Positions 27,675 to 37,393 of a stretch of DNA of 64,000 bases are shown piece after piece. A model generated the notes under the pieces. It was not told the origin of the DNA. It made no database searches and saw nothing but the letters and a program-made list of their open reading frames with translations. The translations under genes were made by a program, and so were the position numbers. The stretch is from J027 sp965215855 (lineage in GTDB: Bacteria > Chloroflexota > Anaerolineae > Aggregatilineales > J027): the NCBI GenBank assembly GCA_965215855.1, contig CBDCER010000003.1:2604001-2668000 (forward strand), in the 5' to 3' direction. Position 1 is the stretch's first letter. Each line of letters starts with the position of its first letter.

Positions 27675-29392
27675 TGGCTAGAATGATACCAAAGTACATC
27701 CATGCAGAAACCAAAAGCCCCGGTGAGCATGAGCTGTTTAATAAGCTTCGTGACGACCCCGGTACAAAATCGTGGATTGTGCTGCACTCCCTCGACATTG
27801 CAAACCATATAAAACGCTTGTCTGGAGAGCTAGACTTCGTGATCATTGTTCCGCAAAAAGGTGTGCTTTGCTTGGAAGTCAAAGCAGCCAACTCCATTAG
27901 AAGAAAGCAAGGAATATGGTACTACGGCAGCAGTGAGAAAAGTGATCGTCGAGGTCCTTTTAAACAAGCCTCAGAAGCCATGCACAGTATACGCCAACGC
28001 TTGGTTCAAGTTGACCCAACTCTGTCGTCTGTGATGTTTTGGTCGGCTGTAGCCCTCCCATATGTTGAGTTCAACATATATCCTGATGAATGGCATCATT
28101 GGCAGGTAATTGATAGCCGGGATTTGCGATCAAAGACAATAAGTGAGATTGTGCAAGGCGTTCTAAACAGTGCAAGGCAGTTCATTTCCAAGACTAAGCT
28201 TTCTTGGTTTGATCCTCGTGGAAAGACACCTAGTGCAACGCAATGCCAGTCGATTTCACAGATATTGAGGCCCGATTTTGAGATTTACAAACCTCCCAGG
28301 CTAGAAGTCGAAAACCTCGATAAAGAAGTTAAGCGATTTACGGAAGAACAGTTCAATGCCCTTGATGCTATGGAAGCAAACCCAAGAATCATTTTTAAGG
28401 GGCCTGCAGGAACCGGCAAAACCCTGCTTGCCATAGAAGCTGCACGTAGAGGGCAGGCTAACAACCGCAAAGCACTTCTGCTATGTTTTAATAGGCTTCT
28501 TGGGAAAAAATTAGAAACTGAAACGAGTTTTCTATTCCCCGGAGTTATAGCAACGAATTTACATAAACATATGCTGAATGTGGCTGGCATTGATTTAGAT
28601 AAGTTGGCTTCGTCACCGGAGTTCTGGCAGAGCGATTTACCAGCAGAGGCGATTGATAAATTGCTGGTAGGTAGCTCGGATCAATTTCTATTTGATGAAA
28701 TCATCATCGATGAAGCTCAGGATTTACTTAGAAGAAACTATCTTGACTTTCTGGATGTCAGTTTGAGGGGGGGATTAAAAGAGGGTCAGTGGAAGCTTTT
28801 TGGCGATTTTGAGAGGCAGGCAATATATGGGAATTCTTCAGATATCACGCTTAGTGCTGTAATTAGAAAATATTTAGGGACTACCAGTGTATATTCATTG
28901 AGGATTAATTGTAGAAATGCTCCACGCATCGCATCTTTTGTACAATTGTTGAGCCAGCTTACTCCTGAATACTCGAAAGTTCTTCGACCTGACACCTCAT
29001 TTGAGCCACGTATCCTGTTTTATCGTGAAGCGACCGGGCAGATTCAATTACTGGAACGAGCAATTCATGAACTTCGTGAAGAAGGTTTTAATTATGGGGA
29101 AATAGTCGTTCTCTCGACAAGAGCTGATAGTGAGGCAATTGCTTCAAAAGTAACTGGGAGGTATGGAAAAAAACTATTGCCTTTTGAGCAATCAAGCAAA
29201 CGCCATATCGGTTACTGCTCAATCCATTCTTTTAAAGGCTTAGAAAAGCAAGCTGTAATCGTGACAGATGTAGAGAGGATTGGCGATGATAAAGCCACAT
29301 CTTTGTTCTATGTGGCGACTACTAGGGCTTTGCACCGTCTGTACATCTTGGCGAACGAAAAAGTCAAGCAAGATATTTTGAGAATCATCTAG
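27674..29392 (+). CDS. NERD-nuclease / UvrD-type helicase
   Basis: 572 aa. An N-terminal NERD nuclease-related domain (about residues 15-120) carries the catalytic pattern GELDFVIIVPQKGVLCLEVKA, a restriction-endonuclease-like E/D...E-x-K set. A superfamily 1 helicase follows: Walker A FKGPAGTGKTLLA, motif Ia LLCFNRLLGKKL, motif II IIIDEAQDLL, motif III-like KLFGDFERQAIYG, then SIHSFKGLEKQAVIV and motif VI LFYVATTRALHR. It overlaps the preceding gene by 1 nt and is 9 nt from DrmA. In canonical DISARM the nuclease slot is filled by the phospholipase-D protein DrmC, which is absent here. A nuclease role in the defence system is inferred from this exchange. Confidence 0.8.
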   Translation: MARMIPKYIHAETKSPGEHELFNKLRDDPGTKSWIVLHSLDIANHIKRLSGELDFVIIVPQKGVLCLEVKAANSIRRKQGIWYYGSSEKSDRRGPFKQASEAMHSIRQRLVQVDPTLSSVMFWSAVALPYVEFNIYPDEWHHWQVIDSRDLRSKTISEIVQGVLNSARQFISKTKLSWFDPRGKTPSATQCQSISQILRPDFEIYKPPRLEVENLDKEVKRFTEEQFNALDAMEANPRIIFKGPAGTGKTLLAIEAARRGQANNRKALLLCFNRLLGKKLETETSFLFPGVIATNLHKHMLNVAGIDLDKLASSPEFWQSDLPAEAIDKLLVGSSDQFLFDEIIIDEAQDLLRRNYLDFLDVSLRGGLKEGQWKLFGDFERQAIYGNSSDITLSAVIRKYLGTTSVYSLRINCRNAPRIASFVQLLSQLTPEYSKVLRPDTSFEPRILFYREATGQIQLLERAIHELREEGFNYGEIVVLSTRADSEAIASKVTGRYGKKLLPFEQSSKRHIGYCSIHSFKGLEKQAVIVTDVERIGDDKATSLFYVATTRALHRLYILANEKVKQDILRII

Positions 29393-29401
29393 GGGATAGT
29401 C

Positions 29402-32400
29402 GTGACAATGAGCCACATTCGCAATCGTAGCCAAATTCTTGATGCACTGAGACGTGAGCTTGTAGGTCCAGACCCAAGGGGGCAAGAGTTGGACTGTACT
29501 AAATCAATCATCTTTGCCAAAGTTGAGGACTCTTATGGCCCATGGAAACAATGGGGACTCGGTGAAGAAATCTTACAGCGGGACCGCCCGACAAGAAGAT
29601 ATGGTATAGGAGTTCTCTATCCCTTCCAGACTTCTATTGATGACAATATTGAGGATGCTGGTCTTGCTGGTGTTGGTTTGCAGTCATCGATTGACCAAGA
29701 GGATGAAACAGGACTCTCCCAGTTGGAGACTTTGACCTCAGAAGGTAGTGAGAATATAGAAGATGCCTTGAGTCGCATTGAGAATTTGAAGGGGGAAGAT
29801 GCACCTGTTGATCTTGATCTTTCGTCGTCGAATGCCTATAGACCAAGCAGTATGGGAATAAGCTTCCTTGCGAGCTTTCCATCGAATTCACGACTTGTTG
29901 TCAGCGTAAACGGTGGACATTATGTTCCCATCGACGTCAAAGTAGCAGAAAAGGAAAGAACATGGTGGCTTAGAAAACCCGTTTCATTTGAAGTCGAGTT
30001 TGCAGATTCTATATTTACATCTAAGCGCCACAGTAAGGCCCATCATCACGAGATGGGGATTTCGTCAGAAATAGTTCTATCTGTTGAGGTTTATTCCCGT
30101 CCCAATCCATTTTCCGAGAATCCCAGTGAAAGATTGCTAACAGTTGTCCTTGTTAATCGATCATCAGGAAATACCGAAAGCTCTAGTTTGTTCCAGAGCT
30201 ATTTTGAAATCCGTGTAGACAGCCCTGGTAGTCCAAACATATTACCCTATCCTGACTCCCCACTGGTTTCAGAAGACCTTGAAGAGCGTTCTTTAGCACT
30301 GCTCTACAGAGATTATGCAACTTATGCTGTGGGGCACGGGTGTGCAGCTAATTGGAAGAAGAATCCAAAGACAAACTGTGTTTCAACAGTATCCGCAGAG
30401 TCTTTACCTTCCTATGAAACCCCAAGCACTACGCCGGACATTACAGACAAAAACAACAATCCTATTCAGGTCTCGATGCTTTCATTGGCAGGGCTTGGCA
30501 AAGACAATGGGTTTGATCAACTAGAACGTGTTGTGGCTTTGTACAAAGAGTGGATTTTAGAGCAACGTAGTTCAATCGAAACTTTGATCGAGCTACATAA
30601 GGAAACAGCGGAACGCCATTTGGCTAATTGCGAACACTGTGTGAGCCGGATAGAAGAGGGTTTAGAGTATTTGACTTCAAACCCTATGGCTTTAACGGCA
30701 TTCCAGCTTGCGAACAGAGCGATATTGCTCCAACAATTAACAAGCCGCCGTGAACCCAAAATAGCGACATATAATACCAAGAACAATCGATGGGATTTTG
30801 ACGAACCTTATAACGAGCCTGATTTTTATGACTTGCCCGAAGGCAGAGGAAACTGGAGGGCTTTTCAGATAGCGTTTCTTCTGATGTCGCTAAAATCCAC
30901 CGCTGAGGACAGTGAGCCAGATAGAGAGACTGTTGAACTAATCTGGTTTCCGACCGGTGGTGGTAAGACAGAGGCATATTTGGGCCTAACTGCTTTTTCT
31001 TTGTTTATGCGGCGTCTACGAAACCCTGACGATACAGGTGTACATGTGCTGATGAGATATACATTGCGACTACTCACGGCGCAACAATTCCAGCGTGCCT
31101 CTGGTTTGATTTGTGCAATGGAGGTTATTCGTCGACAGTATCCTAACCAGCTAGGCGAAAAACCATTTTCCATAGGTATTTGGGTAGGAGGTTCGAATAC
31201 ACCGAATACAAAGAAGCAAGCAATAGACAATTTGAGTCAACTACAAAGGGGGGATAGATACGCAGAAAACAAGTTTGTACTGAGCCGTTGTCCGTGGTGT
31301 GGAAGCCAATTAGGTCCAATGCAGCATAAGCGTGGAACACCGAAATCCACTCCAAAGGTGCTAGGCTATTACAGGTTGAAAAATACGATTGGTTTCCGTT
31401 GCGAGGATAGAGAATGTCCTTTCTCTGAGGGCATACCTGTTTATGTTATTGATGAGGATATTTACGAAAATTGTCCCTCGTTGGTGATTGGAACAGTTGA
31501 TAAATTCGCTATGCTTACTTGGCGACCAGAAGCACGCAGCCTATTTGGGATAGATCAGAATGGTCGCCGAGCATACTCGCCACCAGGTCTAATTATTCAG
31601 GATGAACTCCATCTGATTTCAGGCCCGCTTGGATCTATGGTTGGGTTGTATGAGGCAGTTATCGAAGAGCTATGTACAGATCGTAGAAATGGCAATCTAA
31701 TACGACCCAAAATTGTCAGTTCCACCGCCACTATACGTCGCTATGAGGATCAGATCCGGGCTTTGTACGGGCGAGAGAATGTGGTTTTGTTTCCTCCATC
31801 CGGATTAGATGCTGGTGATTCTTTCTTCGCACGATATGCACGAGATCAAGAAACGGGCGGCTTGCTCCCAGGAAAGATGTATGTTGGAGTTCATGCACCA
31901 GGACTGGGGTCTCTCCAGACCGTTCAAGTGCGGACGTTCACGGCTCTTGTTCAAGCACCCTTGGGAATTGAGGATAGACAGTATCAAGATCCATGGTGGA
32001 CACTATTATTGTTTTTCAATAGCTTACGAGAATTGGGAACCACTTTGTCACTCTTCCAATCGGACATCCCTGATTACTTGAAAGTTGTTTCACAGCGATT
32101 CGGGATTGGGTTCAGGAAACTGAGACAATTACGGCGAGTCTTTGAGCTAACAGGACGACTGCGGAGTGATGAGGTTCCCCAGGCTATCGCCAATCTAGAA
32201 ATCAGTCGCACATCGAAAGGCAAGAACATCACCACAGACGTTTGTTTGGCCTCGAACATCTTGGAGGTTGGGGTAGATATCGACAGACTGTCGCTAATGG
32301 CTGTGGTCGGCCAACCAAAGTCAACATCCCAGTATATTCAAGTTACCGGTCGGGTTGGGCGTAGATGGTGGGAACGTCCTGGACTCATTGCAACAATCTA

Positions 32401-32893
32401 CACAGCATCAAAACCTCGAGACAGGTCACATTTTGAGAAATTTAGAACGTATCATGAAAAACTTTATGCACAGGTAGAGCCGGTTAGTGTAACCCCTTTT
32501 TCGCCCCCCGCCCTGGACCGGGCTCTACATGCCGTCATGGTGCTTTATGCGAGACAGCTTGGTGATAAGAATATAGCGAGTAGCCCGCATCCATACCCAG
32601 AAGATATGATAAGCGATCTCAAAGAAATACTACTTCCTCGAGTAAGAATGGTGGATCCAGCAGAACAGGATAATTTTGAGGCTGTCTTTAACAAGCGAGT
32701 AAAACAATGGAAGAGGTGGCAACGTACCTACTGGAAAAAAAGCTCTGCTTCGCCTAGCTTCTTGTTGCTACATGCCGGTGAATATGCTGAACCAGAGCAA
32801 AAATTGTACTCATGGTCTACTCCCACTTCAATGAGAAATGTAGACGCTGAATGCCAAGCTGTTATCTCAAGTCTATACATCACGGAAGAGTAA
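29402..32893 (+). CDS. drmA: DISARM helicase DrmA
   Basis: 1163 aa, in the DrmA size range. The N-terminal 480 residues are a large family-specific region. Helicase motifs follow: Walker A FPTGGGKTEAYLGL, motif II LIIQDELHLISGPLG, motif V ASNILEVGVDIDRL and motif VI YIQVTGRVGRRW. A CPWCGS and CEDRECPF pair suggests a zinc-binding insertion near residue 640. DrmA acts with DrmB as the core of DISARM and is proposed to engage and restrain incoming phage DNA. The start is GTG (29402) or ATG (29408); GGGGAT is upstream. Followed after 2 nt by drmB. Confidence 0.85.
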   Translation: MTMSHIRNRSQILDALRRELVGPDPRGQELDCTKSIIFAKVEDSYGPWKQWGLGEEILQRDRPTRRYGIGVLYPFQTSIDDNIEDAGLAGVGLQSSIDQEDETGLSQLETLTSEGSENIEDALSRIENLKGEDAPVDLDLSSSNAYRPSSMGISFLASFPSNSRLVVSVNGGHYVPIDVKVAEKERTWWLRKPVSFEVEFADSIFTSKRHSKAHHHEMGISSEIVLSVEVYSRPNPFSENPSERLLTVVLVNRSSGNTESSSLFQSYFEIRVDSPGSPNILPYPDSPLVSEDLEERSLALLYRDYATYAVGHGCAANWKKNPKTNCVSTVSAESLPSYETPSTTPDITDKNNNPIQVSMLSLAGLGKDNGFDQLERVVALYKEWILEQRSSIETLIELHKETAERHLANCEHCVSRIEEGLEYLTSNPMALTAFQLANRAILLQQLTSRREPKIATYNTKNNRWDFDEPYNEPDFYDLPEGRGNWRAFQIAFLLMSLKSTAEDSEPDRETVELIWFPTGGGKTEAYLGLTAFSLFMRRLRNPDDTGVHVLMRYTLRLLTAQQFQRASGLICAMEVIRRQYPNQLGEKPFSIGIWVGGSNTPNTKKQAIDNLSQLQRGDRYAENKFVLSRCPWCGSQLGPMQHKRGTPKSTPKVLGYYRLKNTIGFRCEDRECPFSEGIPVYVIDEDIYENCPSLVIGTVDKFAMLTWRPEARSLFGIDQNGRRAYSPPGLIIQDELHLISGPLGSMVGLYEAVIEELCTDRRNGNLIRPKIVSSTATIRRYEDQIRALYGRENVVLFPPSGLDAGDSFFARYARDQETGGLLPGKMYVGVHAPGLGSLQTVQVRTFTALVQAPLGIEDRQYQDPWWTLLLFFNSLRELGTTLSLFQSDIPDYLKVVSQRFGIGFRKLRQLRRVFELTGRLRSDEVPQAIANLEISRTSKGKNITTDVCLASNILEVGVDIDRLSLMAVVGQPKSTSQYIQVTGRVGRRWWERPGLIATIYTASKPRDRSHFEKFRTYHEKLYAQVEPVSVTPFSPPALDRALHAVMVLYARQLGDKNIASSPHPYPEDMISDLKEILLPRVRMVDPAEQDNFEAVFNKRVKQWKRWQRTYWKKSSASPSFLLLHAGEYAEPEQKLYSWSTPTSMRNVDAECQAVISSLYITEE

Positions 32894-32895
32894 AA

Positions 32896-34800
32896 ATGCA
32901 ACGAAATCCGATAAGACGGGCACAGTTAATTGCACCTTTTGGTGTTGGGGCAATGCTTGTAGGCCAAGGCGGTACTGGTATATTAACCGCTGGTCTGGAT
33001 CATTGGTATGAGCGTGAAGACCGCGCCGGGCTTCCTGATTCTGATGAGTTTAAGATTGAGGAGTGGCGACTTCAAAGGTTATTAAACGTCGATCATTTTC
33101 GTTTGCCTCCAGATTATAGAGAGATGCAAAGAGGAAGTAGTAACCTTCCTAATATTGGCCTGACAGTTCCTTTTCACCGGTTTCCACAGTGGCATTTCTG
33201 CCCAAGGTGTCACCGGTTAAAAGAATGGCCTTTACAACATCGAGGTAAAGCCGAATGTCCTGAATGCAGGTTTTCAATGTTTCAAGTACCGTTTGTAGCG
33301 ATGTGTGGCGCAGGGCACTTGCAGGATTTCCCATGGAACGAATGGGTTCATCGTGAAATCAAGCCTTCGTGTCGTGGGCCATTAAGGTTGATTTCCACCG
33401 GAAGTGCTTCTCTTTCAGGACAGAAAGTAACTTGTGACAATTGCAGCGCCTCTAGCTATCTCAGTCAGATCACAACAGCTTATCCTAATGGATCTACTTA
33501 TTTGAGCCGTCACTTGTCAAGAACGGAGCAGGAATATCTCTGCCAAGGAAGAAAACCCTGGCTAGGAGATGATACTCACGATAAATGTAACCAACATATC
33601 CGTGGTTCCTTGCGGAGTGCATCGAATGTGTATTTTTCACAAGTAAAGAGTGCTATTTATTTACCACGAGGTTCCACAAACATCCCAAGTAGCTTGGTTG
33701 ATTTATTCTCTCAACCTCCTTTGTCTACTTTTCTTGAGGTGTATTTATCTGCAGTCGATGACTTTCTAGAAGATCAGCCTACGCAACATAATTTTATTCA
33801 AAAACTTAAGTCCAAATACGGACGGGTTCTAGGAGAGTTTTCAGATGAACAAATTTTAGGTGCAACTGAAATTAAGGTGCGCGAGAAGAACGAATTAGAT
33901 GCCCAATCAGCAGACAATGCCATCAAGGTAAGCGAGCAAGAATTCCGTCAAGAAGAGTATAGAATTCTTCGTGAACCTTTAGCTAGTGAACAACTAAGCA
34001 TTGAAAAGAGCAATATGGAAGACTACTCACAGGAAATATCCTTATATTTTTCGAGAGTAATGCTTCTGAGAAAACTGCGCGAAACACGAGTAATGGTCGG
34101 GTTTTCGAGAGTTTATCCGGAAAATGACCAATCCATCGAACAACGCAAAGCTATGTTGCGACTTAATCCATTAGCACGCGAGGATTGGCTGCCAGCATAT
34201 GTTGTTTTTGGAGAAGGTATATTTTTCGAGTTTGACGAAAACCTTCTCCGGCAATGGGAAGCAAATCCCCATGTGATTAGAAGAATAGAATTTCTTAACA
34301 ACTACTACAGTGGTTTACAACAGACTCGACGCCTTAGATATCTAGAAATTTCACCCCGTTTCGTTTTGCTGCATACTTTTTCCCATCTTGTGATGAACCA
34401 GCTTACCTTTGAATGTGGTTACAGTTCGGCCTCGCTCAGAGAGCGCCTTTATGTTTCAGTAGACAATGAAAACCCAATGAGTGGCGTTCTAATTTATACT
34501 GCTGACGGCGATGCCGAAGGTACAATGGGTGGACTGGTACGCATGGGCAAGCCTGGGTATTTAGAACCAGTTGTCCTTCAGGCATTGCGAGGTGCTATAT
34601 GGTGTTCTGCTGATCCTGTATGTATGGAGATTGGTGGATCAGGGGGGCAGGGACCTGATTCCTGTAACTTGGCTGCTTGTCACAATTGTTCGCTTGTTCC
34701 AGAAACGGCATGTGAACATTTCAATAGGTTTCTGGATCGAGCTATAGTAGTGGGTGATTTAAATAGCACAAACAATATGGGGTTTTTCAACATTAGATGA
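32896..34800 (+). CDS. drmB: DISARM protein DrmB (DUF1998)
   Basis: About 634 aa. It begins MQRNPIRRAQLIAPFGVGAM, the signature opening of DrmB. The C-terminal DUF1998 domain has LHTFSHLVMNQLTFECGYSS, then SLRERLY and a four-Cys cluster (SCNLAACHNCSLVPETAC) that probably binds zinc. An additional CPRC...CPEC finger lies near residue 100. The ATG at 32896 is chosen because it follows the drmA stop by 2 nt with GGAAGAG upstream; a longer frame starts inside drmA. It is DrmA's partner. Its stop overlaps the methyltransferase start by 4 nt (ATGA), implying coupling. Confidence 0.85.
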   Translation: MQRNPIRRAQLIAPFGVGAMLVGQGGTGILTAGLDHWYEREDRAGLPDSDEFKIEEWRLQRLLNVDHFRLPPDYREMQRGSSNLPNIGLTVPFHRFPQWHFCPRCHRLKEWPLQHRGKAECPECRFSMFQVPFVAMCGAGHLQDFPWNEWVHREIKPSCRGPLRLISTGSASLSGQKVTCDNCSASSYLSQITTAYPNGSTYLSRHLSRTEQEYLCQGRKPWLGDDTHDKCNQHIRGSLRSASNVYFSQVKSAIYLPRGSTNIPSSLVDLFSQPPLSTFLEVYLSAVDDFLEDQPTQHNFIQKLKSKYGRVLGEFSDEQILGATEIKVREKNELDAQSADNAIKVSEQEFRQEEYRILREPLASEQLSIEKSNMEDYSQEISLYFSRVMLLRKLRETRVMVGFSRVYPENDQSIEQRKAMLRLNPLAREDWLPAYVVFGEGIFFEFDENLLRQWEANPHVIRRIEFLNNYYSGLQQTRRLRYLEISPRFVLLHTFSHLVMNQLTFECGYSSASLRERLYVSVDNENPMSGVLIYTADGDAEGTMGGLVRMGKPGYLEPVVLQALRGAIWCSADPVCMEIGGSGGQGPDSCNLAACHNCSLVPETACEHFNRFLDRAIVVGDLNSTNNMGFFNIR

Positions 34801-35924
34801 AGCGTATAAAGCAAATACCAATCTTATCCTTTTTTAGTGGTGGGGGATTCCTCGATATTGGCTTTGAACAAGCTGGTTTTGAAATTGTTTGGAACAATGA
34901 GTTCAAAGAGGCTTTTGCCGATATGTACGAGGCGGGGATTTCAAGCTGGCGTGCTTCGCAAAGTTCTACTAATCCCTCCCCAGCACAAATAATTGAGCGC
35001 GAGAGTATTGAAAACCTGCAACCTACACAAGTATCGGCTAAGGCTTTCGGCACTATAACACCACCGTTCTTTGGTGTTATAGGTGGCCCGCCTTGCCCTG
35101 ATTTTAGCCCATCAGGAACATATCTTGGCGCAAATGGCGACCGGGGAAAGCTCACCCAGGTTTTCATTGACTTTATTTGCCAATTGAAACCAGCTTTCTT
35201 TGTGATGGAAAACGTTCCAGGGCTTTTTCGAGGGCGGCATCGCAGCTACTTCGATCAAGTCACCCAACAACTCGAACTAAGTGGATACCTCACCGATGCA
35301 AGAATCCTTAGTGCGCTCGAATTAGGTGTTCCGCAAGATCGCCAACGACTTTTCTTTGTCGGAATACGAGATGAATTAGTCACAGGTTCGGACACAAAGA
35401 AGTTTTCAATTTCCGGCGACTCTCAGTGTTTTTTGTGGCCAGAACCTCTCTATCCTAACGCTAAATCCCTCCCATGGCCGACTTTTGTACCATTTGGAAC
35501 TGAGGTAGTAGCCAAGCCCGATGAAGTTCCGCTTGAGCTATCAGTGTACTCATTGCTAAACCATAACGTTGAACAATTGCCTAACGGCCTTGAAGCATTT
35601 AGGCCTTACTCCAAGAAATTTCAATTGATTGCAGAAGGTGATGTTTCCGGAAAGTCATTTAAGCGATTGCACCGCTATCGCTATAGCCCAACCGCTTGGT
35701 ATGGTAACAACGAAGTGCATTTGCACCCATGGAAACCACGTCGTTTAACGGTGCGTGAAACTTTACGGATTCAAACGGTTCCAGATGAATACGTGCTTCC
35801 CTGTGATTACACTCTCACAGATAAATTCAAAATGATTGGCAATGGTGTGCCTTGTGTTCTGGCGAAACACCTTGCAATGTCGGTAAAGCGCACGCTTCTT
35901 CACTATGAACTTATTGATGATTAA
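34797..35924 (+). CDS. drmMII: C5-cytosine DNA methyltransferase (DrmMII-like)
   Basis: 375 aa, the usual compact size for a Dcm-type enzyme. Motif I FFSGGGFLDIGFEQAGF binds S-adenosylmethionine. Motif IV GGPPCPDFSPSG holds the catalytic Cys. Motif VI is FFVMENVPGL, motif VIII LGVPQDRQRLFFVGIR, and motif X is near the end (MIGNGVPCVLAKHLAMSV). It methylates C5 of cytosine in an unknown recognition site, marking host DNA as self for DISARM. Its ATG overlaps the drmB stop. The hypermutable 5-methylcytosine it makes explains the glycosylase gene that follows. Confidence 0.85.
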   Translation: MKRIKQIPILSFFSGGGFLDIGFEQAGFEIVWNNEFKEAFADMYEAGISSWRASQSSTNPSPAQIIERESIENLQPTQVSAKAFGTITPPFFGVIGGPPCPDFSPSGTYLGANGDRGKLTQVFIDFICQLKPAFFVMENVPGLFRGRHRSYFDQVTQQLELSGYLTDARILSALELGVPQDRQRLFFVGIRDELVTGSDTKKFSISGDSQCFLWPEPLYPNAKSLPWPTFVPFGTEVVAKPDEVPLELSVYSLLNHNVEQLPNGLEAFRPYSKKFQLIAEGDVSGKSFKRLHRYRYSPTAWYGNNEVHLHPWKPRRLTVRETLRIQTVPDEYVLPCDYTLTDKFKMIGNGVPCVLAKHLAMSVKRTLLHYELIDD

Positions 35925-35941
35925 CGATACTGGCTTCTCCT

Positions 35942-36613
35942 GTGAAACCGGATGACAACATAGTCGATTTCCAGAATCGGCTCCTGCAATGGTTTTCAGA
36001 ATACAGACGCGATTTCCCGTGGCGAGAGACAACGGATCCTTTCGCCGTATTACTTGCTGAAAAGCTGCTCCAGCAAACCCGCGCACGTGCCACTGTAGTA
36101 GATGTTTATCTGCAGATCCTTTCATTATTCCCAAATCCACAGGAGCTTGGCGAAGCCAACATCGAAGATATTGAGAGAATTATTGCGCCTCTTGGCTTAA
36201 AATACCGCGCCAAAGAATTGGTGACACTGGCCCAAGAACTCACTGAACGCTACCAGGGAAACATTCCTGGCGACTTCCATGACCTTATGTCTCTAACGGG
36301 GATAGGAGAGTATTGTGCATACGCAGTGTTATGTTTTGCTTTTGGAAAACAAGTTCCAATTGTTGATACAAACATAGCTCGTTTTCTCCACAGACTTTAT
36401 AATCTCCCTGAGCCGCTACCAGCCAATCCAGCAAGAAAGAAATATTTATACGATATTGCAAGAATACTTTTAACCGAAGCCAATTCCCGTGAACTGAATC
36501 TGGCGATTCTTGATCTTTGTACCCTGGTTTGTAGGCCACACAAGCCATTATGTGAAACCTGCCCAGTCAGTGAATATTGCCATTACAGCAACAGGAAAAT
36601 GTCTTCGAGTTAG
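35942..36613 (+). CDS. HhH-GPD glycosylase, MIG-like (G:T mismatch)
   Basis: 223 aa of the endonuclease III/MutY fold. The helix-hairpin-helix LTGIGEYCAYAVLCFAFGK is followed by VPIVDTNIARFL, with the conserved Asp. The iron-sulfur cluster Cys are C-x6-C-x2-C-x5-C in CRPHKPLCETCPVSEYC. AEKLLQQT carries the Glu found in MutY. The Lys of endonuclease III is replaced by Tyr (GEY), as in Mig.Mth, the thymine-DNA glycosylase of a methanogen plasmid that works beside a C5 methyltransferase. It probably repairs T:G mispairs from deaminated 5-methylcytosine. Start GTG, 17 nt after the methyltransferase. A MutY-type adenine glycosylase is the alternative. Confidence 0.65.
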   Translation: MKPDDNIVDFQNRLLQWFSEYRRDFPWRETTDPFAVLLAEKLLQQTRARATVVDVYLQILSLFPNPQELGEANIEDIERIIAPLGLKYRAKELVTLAQELTERYQGNIPGDFHDLMSLTGIGEYCAYAVLCFAFGKQVPIVDTNIARFLHRLYNLPEPLPANPARKKYLYDIARILLTEANSRELNLAILDLCTLVCRPHKPLCETCPVSEYCHYSNRKMSSS

Positions 36614-36723
36614 CGGGCTGGAAACAGCATGAAGATAATGTTTACCTCTTTTCAAGTGGGGAGACACCTGAGAGAAATGTTGCTTCTACACAACTTATCC
36701 GAGTGCTATGATATGCACACTTT

Positions 36724-37350
36724 GTGCTGAAATACCTCAAAATTGCACTCGACCTAATTATCGAACTTGATCTGCTCCGACAAATCCGCAGGGTCTCATT
36801 TGGCATTCCCAAAATGTACGAGTCCTTGCGTTATGAGTCCGAACTGGAACTCATTGATGAAAAAGGTGCAAAGGCGATCTTTCGCAAATTCCAGAAAGTA
36901 AAATTTTGCCAGGACAATATCATTGCCTACCATGATCTCGCCTGGGGTGATGGCAACATATTCGCCGACTACCAGTGTTCGCCAGGCGTAGCGGTTGACC
37001 ATTATCCTGAAGGCAATATTTATCACATCCTGATTTCGCTGCGGGAAACTAAGAATCGAGGCGATGTCGAAGAATTTTACATCAAACGCACTATCCGTAA
37101 TGGGTTCTGCCGGAGGCGCGAATACTACCAGAACCAGGTGAACCACCCTATGCGGTATTTCTCCACTGCTGTGATTTTCCCCGTCGAACGCCCACCAAGA
37201 CAAGTCGCCATTATTGAACGTAATCGCAATCGCACGATAGAATTGGGGCCAGAACACATCCAGTTGCTTCCAGATGGTCGCCAGAAAGTGGTCTGGGAGA
37301 CAAATCATCCGCGTTTGTATGAGACTTATAGCATTCGTTGGGATTGGTAG
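36724..37350 (+). CDS. Hypothetical protein, 208 aa
   Basis: Starts from GTG. The N-terminus is helical (LKIALDLIIELDLLRQIRRV), followed by a beta-rich body (KFCQDNIIAYHDLAWGDGNI, VAVDHYPEGNIYHILISLRE). It has several aromatic and basic residues (RTIRNGFCRRREYYQNQ) but no recognised motif. About 110 bp downstream of the glycosylase gene, so perhaps a separate transcript. The pattern of an early helix and a long strand-rich part is seen in small phage- or defence-associated proteins, but no function is assigned. Confidence 0.45.
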   Translation: MLKYLKIALDLIIELDLLRQIRRVSFGIPKMYESLRYESELELIDEKGAKAIFRKFQKVKFCQDNIIAYHDLAWGDGNIFADYQCSPGVAVDHYPEGNIYHILISLRETKNRGDVEEFYIKRTIRNGFCRRREYYQNQVNHPMRYFSTAVIFPVERPPRQVAIIERNRNRTIELGPEHIQLLPDGRQKVVWETNHPRLYETYSIRWDW

Positions 37351-37351
37351 A

Positions 37352-37381
37352 AAAACACGGCGTGCCTCTTCAGACACGCCG
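37352..37381 (-). terminator. Rho-independent terminator of a tiny transcript
   Basis: On the minus strand, CGGCGTG TCTGAAGAGG CACGCCG with a perfect 7-bp stem followed by TGTTTTT. It follows 12 nt after the stop codon of the seven-residue reading frame at 37394-37417. The hairpin could also work weakly for the convergent gene on the plus strand, where no T-run follows. Confidence 0.6.
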
Positions 37382-37393
37382 CCCGAACGTTGG

